A stretch of 35,668 bases of DNA from NCBI GenBank assembly GCA_026706025.1, contig JAPOZO010000088.1, positions 1-35,668 on the forward strand, read 5' to 3'. Made by a program: the position numbers and the translations under genes. Origin of the DNA: Candidatus Poribacteria bacterium (GTDB lineage: Bacteria; Poribacteria; WGA-4E; WGA-3G). The notes below the pieces were generated by a model. The model was not told the DNA's origin. It was given only the letters and a program-made list of their open reading frames with translations, and did no database searches. Below are positions 1 to 6,256 of this stretch, in pieces (position 1 is the stretch's first letter; the number at the start of each line of letters is the position of its first letter).

Positions 1-41
1 TACACATATCAAAACCGTCTCTCGATAAAAATTAACGATTT

Positions 42-251
42 ATGAAACACCCTCAATTAATTCGTGATGGTTCTTATGAATTCGGCAAGCCTCTTGATAT
101 TAATGTTCAAACATTGATTGGTGAAAATGGCGAAGTAATTGTATCACCACACGCTGACGAATGGATTGCAGGTACGCTTAAAAAGATAGTTGGACGGTGT
201 GGATTCCAATTTCCCGTCAACCGATCAAAACTGTTAGATCCGCCAGATTGA
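42..251 (+). CDS. Doubtful small ORF, unknown function
   Basis: A 69-residue reading frame that I do not recognise. It begins with an ATG but has no Shine-Dalgarno sequence; the upstream bases are AT-rich. The middle (around residues 35-50, containing SPHADEWIAGTLKK) looks protein-like, whereas the last 20 residues look like random translation. It could be the 5' remnant of a decayed gene or simply a chance ORF. No signal peptide or membrane segment is visible. Confidence 0.25.
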   Translation: MKHPQLIRDGSYEFGKPLDINVQTLIGENGEVIVSPHADEWIAGTLKKIVGRCGFQFPVNRSKLLDPPD

Positions 252-531
252 AAAGGCATGCAGACACAATGAAGAGATGTCCGAATGTGTGATCGCTGCA
301 GATGTGAAGCTTTAGGAATGTACAACCACTAAAGGTTCCCGACAACGATCCAGTATAAAATCATAGCAAATCCCTAAATCCCATAAATCACAGTTCAGAC
401 CATTAACCCCAAAAATCCGCGCAATCCACGTCATCCGCGAAAATCAGCGATTTGCGGCGTACGTGAAGAAACCCCCAAGCAAAAACCCCAAATGCGACCT
501 GCATTCAGACAATTAACGGCTGATCGCTACA
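252..531. other. Intergenic stretch with short ATCCGCG-type tandem repeats
   Basis: No convincing gene. Around 414-453 there are four imperfect direct copies of a 9-10 base unit (ATCCGCGCA, ATCCACGTC, ATCCGCGAAA, ATCAGCGATT). The rest shows nothing I can assign. It lies downstream of the minus-strand CopD-like gene. Confidence 0.5.
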
Positions 532-1047
532 TCAAATCCCCATACGGAGCGCAACCGCAGCGAGCAGAATCAACAACGAAACCACACCCATCAGACTGGA
601 TATAACTGACATCTGCGAGCGGAGCGGCTTGATTTCGGGTGGAAGCTCTTCAAGTGTCGGATCTAAATCCTCTATCGCTGCCGCCAAGCGGGGTGCGAAA
701 ATCATACTGTGCAAGACCGTGAGGATAATCAACACGAAGAAAAGTCCGATTTTGATGAGAAGGGTTCGCATAAACGCATCAGAGATTGGACTTGCGGAAG
801 TGATGTCAACGGAGAAAAAGATGTTAACGATGCCGGTAAAAAATAGCACACCGATACAACCCCAAACAACAGGCTCAAAGCGTTTGCCAATCTGCGTCAA
901 GAGTCTGATACGTTCGACAGGTGGTAGGTTCTGTCTGAAGTGCGGGACAATCACCATCGCTAAAATGAGGTTACCCCCGACCCATACAACAGCGGCAATA
1001 ACGTGTATCCAGAGAACCAAGAGAGAGAATATATCCATAGTATCCAT
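532..1047 (-). CDS. CopD-like integral membrane protein
   Basis: A 171-residue membrane protein with four hydrophobic helices: about residues 6-30, 58-78, 92-115 and 148-168. The first helix carries the WIHVIAAVVWVGG pattern, with His15 next to a Trp-Val-Gly-Gly turn, typical of the CopD/copper-resistance-D-like family. Members are proposed to act in copper import or haem-linked membrane redox, but many, including short stand-alone ones like this, are uncharacterised. AAGGA lies 9 bases before the chosen ATG. No copper chaperone or CopC partner is next to it, so a metal role is only family inference. The gene stands alone, downstream of the repeat-filled 1048-1314 region. Confidence 0.7.
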   Translation of the reverse strand: MDTMDIFSLLVLWIHVIAAVVWVGGNLILAMVIVPHFRQNLPPVERIRLLTQIGKRFEPVVWGCIGVLFFTGIVNIFFSVDITSASPISDAFMRTLLIKIGLFFVLIILTVLHSMIFAPRLAAAIEDLDPTLEELPPEIKPLRSQMSVISSLMGVVSLLILLAAVALRMGI

Positions 1048-1066
1048 ATTAGCAATTCCTTATAGA

Positions 1067-1319
1067 GTTATCGGTTATCGATTATCAGTTATCGGAAAGT
1101 TTTATAGTAGATTTTGAAATTACTTATACACTTGTTTCTTACCAGAGCAGCGTTTGTAGTAGGGCAATTCATTGCCCGTCTCTTCAAAACGTGCGCAAAT
1201 AATTACGGGCTCTACTATAAATGCCTCGCAGTGACCCTAAAGTGGTTAACAACTTTAGGATACTTCGCAACTTTAGATACACTCGCAAACTTTCTGACCG
1301 CTGATAGAAACTTCTTACC
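1067..1319. repeat. Dispersed heptad-bordered repeat, copy A (interrupted)
   Basis: Starts with GTTATCG/GTTATCA heptads (1067-1094) and ends near 1317. Bases 1221-1317 match 24790-24886 at 90 of 97 positions with no gap. The copy is split by a MITE-like insertion at 1105-1217. The right border coincides with the stop codon of the BatD-like gene: the TAA read on the minus strand at 1317-1315 lies in the repeat's CTTCTTA segment. Confidence 0.8.
1103..1219. mobile_element. MITE-like element 1 with TA target duplication
   Basis: A 113 bp element (1105-1217) flanked by TA dinucleotides at 1103-1104 and 1218-1219. The ends are inverted: TAGTAGA....AATTACTT on the left, and the reverse complement of the right end reads TAGTAGA....AATTATTT. 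An internal GGGCAA/TTGCCC hairpin is present. The uninterrupted repeat copy at 24781-24899 shows the empty site with one TA. TA targeting is typical of IS630/Tc1-mariner elements; the element itself has no coding capacity. Confidence 0.8.
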
Positions 1320-3039
1320 TGACGGCTAATTCGCTGATAACTGCTTCGGCGCGTGCGATTAACGTGCGACGCTCGTTCGCCGTGAGCGGCACGGGTGCGA
1401 AGCGATGGTAATCACATTTCGTAAGGAGATCAACGAGCTCTTCAAGTGTAGCCTCGGGGACACCGGCTTGCACGCAGACCTCGCGCGCCGTGTCAATATT
1501 GCGTTGTGCCAACCCAAGTGTGTCCTCAAGATATTGATACAATGTCTGTGCGAGTGTATTCGCAAACGCCGTCGCTGCATCTGTAGCATCGTTGCGGGCG
1601 AGTGCTATAAGCGCATCACGTGCTTCTGAAATAGGCGGTGCGGTTTCCGTTTCCGCCTGTCTTCCGCTGCGTCCTTTCGGTTCGTTGTTGTTAACCGGCA
1701 CCGTTCCGGTCGTCGCGTTTACTGCCGTATCCGTAGCCCTCTGAAACCTAACACGGTACCAGAGAAAACTTGCAACCAACACACCGAAACTCAGCACCAC
1801 CAATAATACTATCCATATCCACCACCGTGAAGACTCGGTATCAACAACACCAACGGCATCATTCGGATTTGGACGCACGGAGACAGGAATAGGGTTCGTC
1901 TGTACCGTTGCATAAACCGCCCGGCTTGGATCGAAGTAGATATAGGCAATAGCAGGGATACGCAGCGTTCCCGATCGAGCAGGAATTAAGGCATACGCGT
2001 AAGTTCGAGTTGTCGGTGCAGAGCCTTCAACGAGGTTGGGTCCGTTCACAACAACACCCGGTATCGCTGGCAGTTGAGGTGCTGTGACCGTTTGCATGCT
2101 GCCCCGTCCAGAGATCTGCACGGACAACGTCAGCGCACGTCCCGCTTCAATAGCACTCCGATCCGCATAAGCGGAAATTTGGTATTCGCCGACGGCACCG
2201 CTGAACTGCGAAGGCTTTCCAGTTTCGGGCAGCGGTTGGACAGTCAATTTCAAGGGGTTCGTTTTCAACGTCTTACGTCCACGAGGAATCGGGAGTATTA
2301 ATGTTGCAGGTTCGATGACAAGTTGTCCTGTCCGCTGTGGATATAACCGGCGCACCTGTTCCTGCACCCAAAATGTTCTCCCACGAATCCGCTGCGTCTG
2401 TGGGGACAGCGGTGGGAGTTCCTCAACTAAGAAGTCGGGGAACGTTGGGAGCTGTGGGGTTGGCGACGCTTGCGTCGGCAGCACCGCGGTATAGAGATAG
2501 CGAAAGGTATATGTCAGCGGGGCATTGAGATACGGTTCGGCGGTACTCACCTCGGCTTCAACTTGATGAACGCTCCGCGTCGAAACATCCGTATAAGTGT
2601 TGGCACCACTGACGCGGATGGACCCGGGATTCGCGAAATAGGTGTTGCCTTGGTAGGCAAAACGGACATCGGAGAGTGAAAAGTCGCCGATTGCCTGTGG
2701 AATCAGTTCATACGCCCACGCCATAGAAACGGCAATCTTATTTGATTCCAATCGGGGTGTCGTTTCGGAATGTAGCGGGACCGCGAGAAACGCAGGCAGG
2801 AAATTGAACTTCGGTGCCTCAATGTGCGCGATAGCGGTATCCCCTGAAAGCGTGAGGTCCAACCGTGCCTTCTCGTCAAGCTGAATCTGACGTGGATTTA
2901 CCACAGCAGCGACATTGATAATAGGCTGCGCAGCCGCTGCTACCAGACACAGGTCAGTGGTGAGAAGCCCGGATAGGCAGAGAAGTACCGTGAAAATAAC
3001 ACGGATCGTTTTTCTTTGCGGTTTACCAATCCTTCTCAC
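1315..3039 (-). CDS. BatD-like protein
   Basis: 574 residues from a GTG start at 3039. The frame stays open upstream to 3183, but that would overlap the preceding TPR gene by 160 bases; the GTG gives a 17-base overlap and places a clean signal peptide (about residues 11-37) at the N-terminus. The body holds repeated beta-rich domains with BatD features: a VNPRQIQLDEKARLDLTLSG-like first strand pair, and later GRALTLSVQISGRGSM. One membrane helix lies at about 403-428, followed by a basic linker and a helical cytoplasmic tail ending in SELAVR. BatD proteins belong to Bacteroides-aerotolerance-type operons with MoxR ATPases and VWA proteins. Here only the TPR partner is adjacent; batA, batB and moxR are not in the window. 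Confidence 0.8.
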   Translation of the reverse strand: MRRIGKPQRKTIRVIFTVLLCLSGLLTTDLCLVAAAAQPIINVAAVVNPRQIQLDEKARLDLTLSGDTAIAHIEAPKFNFLPAFLAVPLHSETTPRLESNKIAVSMAWAYELIPQAIGDFSLSDVRFAYQGNTYFANPGSIRVSGANTYTDVSTRSVHQVEAEVSTAEPYLNAPLTYTFRYLYTAVLPTQASPTPQLPTFPDFLVEELPPLSPQTQRIRGRTFWVQEQVRRLYPQRTGQLVIEPATLILPIPRGRKTLKTNPLKLTVQPLPETGKPSQFSGAVGEYQISAYADRSAIEAGRALTLSVQISGRGSMQTVTAPQLPAIPGVVVNGPNLVEGSAPTTRTYAYALIPARSGTLRIPAIAYIYFDPSRAVYATVQTNPIPVSVRPNPNDAVGVVDTESSRWWIWIVLLVVLSFGVLVASFLWYRVRFQRATDTAVNATTGTVPVNNNEPKGRSGRQAETETAPPISEARDALIALARNDATDAATAFANTLAQTLYQYLEDTLGLAQRNIDTAREVCVQAGVPEATLEELVDLLTKCDYHRFAPVPLTANERRTLIARAEAVISELAVR

Positions 3040-3652
3040 GTCGAGGTCCGCTCTTGCGCTGTTGCTGCAGTAATTTTTGCCGTAGCCTATTTTCATTCTT
3101 ACCAAAACGTTTGAGGAGTTGAAGTGCCTCCGCTTCGCCAATATCGTCCGGTTTAGTTTGCGGTTCCGCGTTTTTATTCGCACGCTGCTGTTGTGCTAAA
3201 TCCTTTTGTTGTTGCGCGAGTCGAAGCGCCAATGCAAGGTTGTGTTGGGCATCAGTATCCTGTGGGTTCAAACGGAGCGAGTGCCTGTAAGCATCAATAG
3301 CGCGCCCGAGATCACCGGTTTTAAATTCGGCATTTCCCAAGTTGTAATAGATATGTGCCAGATTTAGCGTCCGCTCGGTTTTTCCACTGTGCCTTGCCAA
3401 CGCTTCCCGAAACGCCTGTCCTGCTTCGCCAAACCTACCGCTTCTATAGAGTACAGTGCCGAGATTATAATAAGCGACCGGATTATTAGGCTTCTGAAAC
3501 GTCGCCTCTTGAAAAGCGATTTGTGCCGCGTTATAGTCTCCTTGCAGATACGCCTCGTGCCCGGTGTTCATCCCGCGCGACCAACCGCCGATCCAGCCGA
3601 CGAGCACAGAAGCGAGTAAAATTAAGAAGCAGATAAGGCATGTATGTCGCAT
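3023..3652 (-). CDS. TPR-repeat membrane-anchored protein (BatC/BatE-like)
   Basis: 209 residues. An N-terminal hydrophobic segment (about 5-24) acts as a signal anchor. Three tetratricopeptide repeats follow (about 32-65, 66-107, 102-135), with typical pairs such as AYYNLGTVLYRSGRFGEAG and YYNLGNAEFKTGDLGRAI. The tail is a Gln/Lys/Arg-rich coil (about 150-209). TPR proteins of this shape sit beside BatD in Bat operons and are thought to scaffold the envelope complex. Its stop lies 17 bases inside the downstream BatD-like gene, so the pair is probably translationally coupled. A consensus promoter is at 3683-3711, giving a very short leader; the ribosome site is weak. Confidence 0.8.
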   Translation of the reverse strand: MRHTCLICFLILLASVLVGWIGGWSRGMNTGHEAYLQGDYNAAQIAFQEATFQKPNNPVAYYNLGTVLYRSGRFGEAGQAFREALARHSGKTERTLNLAHIYYNLGNAEFKTGDLGRAIDAYRHSLRLNPQDTDAQHNLALALRLAQQQKDLAQQQRANKNAEPQTKPDDIGEAEALQLLKRFGKNENRLRQKLLQQQRKSGPRREKDW

Positions 3653-3682
3653 AGGCCGAGTTAGGGTAGATGCTGTGGAAAT

Positions 3683-3711
3683 ATTTTAACGTGCCAATCC
3701 GGATTTGTCAA
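3683..3711 (-). promoter_or_regulatory. Sigma70-type promoter for the TPR-BatD operon
   Basis: Read on the minus strand: TTGACA, 17-base spacer, TAAAAT. The -35 is the complement of 3706-3711 and the -10 of 3683-3688. The predicted transcript start is about 25 bases before the ATG at 3652. Confidence 0.75.
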
Positions 3712-3735
3712 GTTTAATAGTTGTCAGAGGGGATA

Positions 3736-3938
3736 GTTATCAGAGAAAATAGTTATCAGTTATCAGTTATCAGTCTGGGTTTGGATTCATTAACGTCTTT
3801 TTGTTACGGTTGTTTCCCAAATCCATAACAACGCTTACAAAGAGATGATAGACTATCAGAAACCTCTTAACTGAAAACTGACGACTGACAACCGATGACG
3901 CCTTTAACTGAAAACTGACAACTGAAAACTGATAACTA
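3736..3938. repeat. Heptad-bordered inverted repeat element
   Basis: The left arm (3751-3775) has three copies of AGTTATC-type heptads. The right arm (3863-3938) holds many AACTGAN heptads in the opposite sense (AACTGAA, AACTGAC, AACTGAT). The same arrangement recurs at 9959-10340, 24761-24899 and weakly at 34226-34250. It fills most of the 3653-3997 intergenic region. No ORF lies inside. Confidence 0.7.
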
Positions 3939-3940
3939 TT

Positions 3941-3973
3941 AAAAAAATAAGGCGCGCCGTAAGAAGCGCGCCT
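3941..3973 (-). terminator. Rho-independent terminator of the 3998-4828 gene
   Basis: On the minus strand the stem AGGCGCGC pairs with GCGCGCCT (3966-3973 with 3950-3957), loop of eight bases, followed by TTATTTTTTT. A shorter T-run on the other side makes it possibly bidirectional. Confidence 0.85.
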
Positions 3974-3997
3974 CGAAAAAATAGCGATAATAGATGG

Positions 3998-4828
3998 CTA
4001 TTTCCGCTTGATGTCTGCCCAGGTTGTAGTCAACTTCCCGGCAGGTTCAACGGAGGTCAGCGGTGCGATTTCATCGAAGAAACTCTGCTTATCCGTTGCG
4101 TCTTTCGGGTAAATAGTGACTGCGTCATGGGTTGCATCATCAAAGTGCAGGTTGAAATATGCGGAACCGCCAGATTCGCCGCAGCGATACAGGAGTACGT
4201 TCCCGCCTTTTTGCAACTCGACTTCAACATTGTGAAGAATCGTTCGTGCCGCCCCTGTCCATCTGGAGTTGTTGTGCCATTTCTCGCCGTTAATCCAGAT
4301 GTGGGCATGGTCATCGTGTGCAGGAGACATGATAGAGGTCATAGCACTCGGCGCGTCAATAACAATAACCGCATAGGTTTCGATATTATCAGCAGGACCG
4401 TCTCTGTTCATGTTGTTCCCATCTGCGGGATCAATTTCAAAGACCGTCCAAGCACGTGTGCCACCGTGGTCGTCTCCCCATTCCACATCAATATCTTGTG
4501 TCATGAGCAAGCCTGCCATAGTTGAAAGCGAGGCATCGGTAATTTGTCCGCCGGTACCTTCTGCTATAACGTCAACGAGTGCGGAAGCTTGAAAACCACC
4601 ATTGTTTTCATAGTTGCCATCGGGCCCATACCACTTCGTAATCCAGTTTTCATTGTCAGCGTGATCTTCTCTCAGATCGTCCCCGTTCGGGTCTGGGTCT
4701 TCCAAGTGTGCGTCTTCAGCCAGTGGGCCCCCTTGGATGAGGTCAGCCGCAAATAGATACTGCGAGCCACTGATAACGAGTGTGAAAACAATTGCAATCG
4801 TAAGTGTGAGAATGCTAAATTTTTTCAT
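3998..4828 (-). CDS. Secreted protein of unknown function with PA14-like core and C-terminal TTWA motif (paralogue 1)
   Basis: 276 residues with a clear signal peptide (1-28, ending LFA-A). Asp-rich segments follow (DPDPNGDDLREDHADNENW, about 45-63) that could bind calcium. The second half contains HDDHAHIWINGEKWHNNSRW and KGGNVLLYRCGESGG, which resemble the 'DD..W.NG ... G.N.LL.K' pattern of PA14-like or carbohydrate-binding beta-sandwich domains; that fold assignment is inference. The protein ends GKLTTTWADIKRK, a tail shared with the neighbouring paralogue and with the LamG protein at 12354. It has its own promoter (4940-4968) and terminator (3941-3973), so it is monocistronic and probably well expressed. 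AAAGGA precedes the ATG. Function is unknown; a glycan-binding or surface role is plausible. Confidence 0.7.
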   Translation of the reverse strand: MKKFSILTLTIAIVFTLVISGSQYLFAADLIQGGPLAEDAHLEDPDPNGDDLREDHADNENWITKWYGPDGNYENNGGFQASALVDVIAEGTGGQITDASLSTMAGLLMTQDIDVEWGDDHGGTRAWTVFEIDPADGNNMNRDGPADNIETYAVIVIDAPSAMTSIMSPAHDDHAHIWINGEKWHNNSRWTGAARTILHNVEVELQKGGNVLLYRCGESGGSAYFNLHFDDATHDAVTIYPKDATDKQSFFDEIAPLTSVEPAGKLTTTWADIKRK

Positions 4829-4864
4829 TCTATATCCTTTTTTGTAGACTAATAGTTAAGAGTC

Positions 4865-4890
4865 CTAAGTTAAACGACAACGTAACTTAG
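4865..4890. other. Leader hairpin upstream of paralogue 1
   Basis: CTAAGTTA at 4865-4872 pairs perfectly with TAACTTAG at 4883-4890, loop of ten bases. It falls in the roughly 105-base untranslated leader between the promoter at 4940-4968 and the ATG at 4828. A second, shorter GTTGAA/TTCAAC pair lies just upstream near 4910-4930. Confidence 0.5.
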
Positions 4891-4939
4891 ACTTCTCTGT
4901 AGATTAATAACGTTGAAACAGCGTTCAACATTACAAATT

Positions 4940-4968
4940 ATTATAATATCTCAACGAAAATTTGTCAA
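4940..4968 (-). promoter_or_regulatory. Perfect-consensus sigma70-type promoter for paralogue 1
   Basis: Minus strand: TTGACA, 17 bases, TATAAT. Both hexamers match consensus exactly (4963-4968 and 4940-4945). The first ten spacer bases AATTTTCGTT closely match the spacer of the paralogue's promoter at 6188-6216 (AATTATCGTT), so gene and promoter were probably duplicated together. Confidence 0.85.
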
Positions 4969-4977
4969 TAGAACTAT

Positions 4978-5193
4978 TAGGACTTACGCATCCCGCTTTA
5001 GAGTCCCCCTGATAAGGGGGATTTAGGGGGTTTATAGTGAAGCCCATAAATAAGTGAACATCTTTGTAGCATAAACTTTTAGTTTGTGCCAGTCTGAATG
5101 CCTGTTATAGGCATTTAGACTGTTTGAGAGTGCCCAATTAATTATAGGTTTTACTATAAAAGACGGAAATTCCAACTTTTTGCATAAGTCCTG
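4978..5193. mobile_element. Outer inverted-repeat element hosting a nested MITE
   Basis: Ends AGGACTTACGCA (4979-4990) and TGCATAAGTCCT (5181-5192) are inverted repeats matching at 11 of 12 bases. The pentamer ACTAT directly flanks both sides (4973-4977 and 5194-5198), consistent with a target duplication. A TCCCCCT/AGGGGGA hairpin follows the left end. It contains the element at 5035-5156. No transposase is encoded, so it is a non-autonomous or deleted element. Confidence 0.65.
5033..5158. mobile_element. MITE-like element 2 with TA target duplication, nested
   Basis: A 122 bp element (5035-5156) flanked by TA at 5033-5034 and 5157-5158. Left end TAGTGAAGCCCATAAATAA and the reverse complement of the right end, TAGTAAAACCTATAATTAA, are clear inverted repeats. 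Two internal hairpins fill the centre: GCATAAAC/GTTTGTGC-like, and CAGTCT..ATGCCT pairing with AGGCAT..AGACTG. Size and ends match the elements at 1105 and 10068. Confidence 0.75.
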
Positions 5194-5227
5194 ACTATAA
5201 TGAACGCGAGGAAGGACTTCGGGTTCA

Positions 5228-6064
5228 CTAACGGTTTTGCTTAATATCTGCCCAAGTCGTTGTCAACTTCCCTACAGGATCGACATCAAGGACACCAGCG
5301 ACTTCGTTAAAGAAACCCTTCTGATCCTTCGATTTATTCGGGTAAATTTTGGCTTTGTTGTGGGTCTCATCATCAAAATGGAGGTTAATATACGCGGAGC
5401 CCCCGGATTCACCAACCCGATAGAGCACTACATTGCCACCCTTTTTCAAATCGACTTCGACATTGTGAAGGATCGTTTGTGCGGCACCCGTCCATCTGGA
5501 GTTGTTGTACCACTTTTCGCCGTTAATCCAAATTTGGGCGTGATCGTCATGTGCGGGGGACATGATGGCTTTTCTCGCTATAGGCGAGTGAATAACGATC
5601 ATTCCATAAGTATCAATGTTATCCACGGGGCCACCGCGGTTCATGTTGTTCCCGTCTGCCGGATCGAGTTCAAAGACTGTCCATTTTCGTGTCCCGCCGT
5701 TCCCAGCTTTCCACTCCATATCAAAGGTCTTTGTAAGGTTCAAGCCTGCGGCTGTCGAAAGTTTGGTTTCCGTGAGTTTACCGTTGGTGCCTTCATCAAT
5801 AAGATCTCTCCGAGAAGAAGCCTGAAAACCACCGTTGTTTTCATAGTTGCCATCGGGACCATACCACTTCGTAATCCAATTTTTGTTGTTAGCGTGGCTT
5901 TCTCTCAGACCGTCGCCGTTCGGGTCTGGATCTTTCAGGAGTTCGTCGGCCTTCAGGGGGCCCCCCTCGATATCGTTCGCTTGCGCGAACACAGTGTGCG
6001 AAGTTCCAATAACCAGTGCAAAGACAATCGCGATTGCGAATGTCAGTCCATAAACAATTTTCAT
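5228..6064 (-). CDS. Secreted protein of unknown function with PA14-like core and C-terminal TTWA motif (paralogue 2)
   Basis: 278 residues from the ATG at 6064, chosen because AGGAGG lies 9 bases before it; an in-frame TTG at 6088 has no such site. Signal peptide about 1-27, ending VFAQA. It is a full-length paralogue of the 3998-4828 protein: the same DPDPNGD block, NW(I)TKWYGPDGNYENNGGF block, DPADGNNMNR, and HDDHAQIWINGEKWYNNSRW. It ends GKLTTTWADIKQNR. The duplicated copies have diverged mostly in the region of about residues 90-130. It has its own promoter at 6188-6216 and a leader hairpin at 6095-6125. No catalytic motif is recognisable; it is probably an extracellular or surface protein. 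Confidence 0.7.
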   Translation of the reverse strand: MKIVYGLTFAIAIVFALVIGTSHTVFAQANDIEGGPLKADELLKDPDPNGDGLRESHANNKNWITKWYGPDGNYENNGGFQASSRRDLIDEGTNGKLTETKLSTAAGLNLTKTFDMEWKAGNGGTRKWTVFELDPADGNNMNRGGPVDNIDTYGMIVIHSPIARKAIMSPAHDDHAQIWINGEKWYNNSRWTGAAQTILHNVEVDLKKGGNVVLYRVGESGGSAYINLHFDDETHNKAKIYPNKSKDQKGFFNEVAGVLDVDPVGKLTTTWADIKQNR

Positions 6065-6094
6065 TAAAATTTGCCTCCTTATAGACAATTCATA

Positions 6095-6125
6095 AAAATA
6101 GCAGGCTTTAGGAACCTACTATTTT
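6095..6125 (-). other. Leader hairpin upstream of paralogue 2, attenuator-like
   Basis: On the minus strand AAAATAG.AGG pairs with CCT.CTATTTT, then TT, within the 5' leader of the 6064 gene. The stem is weak and AT-rich; it could attenuate transcription or simply be a local palindrome. Confidence 0.35.
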
Positions 6126-6187
6126 GTGAGCAGATTTTGAATCCGAATGTAATTGGGATTCATAATAGGATTTATCGCTATGTATAT

Positions 6188-6216
6188 AGTATACATTCTA
6201 AACGATAATTTGTCAA
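6188..6216 (-). promoter_or_regulatory. Consensus sigma70-type promoter for paralogue 2
   Basis: Minus strand TTGACA (6211-6216), 17-base spacer, TATACT (6188-6193). The -10 sits inside a GTATATAGTATAC palindrome. The predicted leader is about 117 bases. Confidence 0.85.
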
Positions 6217-6256
6217 GAAATAATTCGCAGCTGCTACACACCACACCCATTATTTT

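Noticed and set aside
3736-3938. CRISPR-like array
   Set aside because: The repeat unit is only seven bases with no spacers of constant length, arms are inverted, and no cas gene is nearby.
5237-6067. 276-codon open frame on the plus strand
   Set aside because: It lies exactly antisense to the secreted paralogue, which has signal peptide, ribosome site, promoter and a duplicate at 3998. The plus frame has no recognisable domain.
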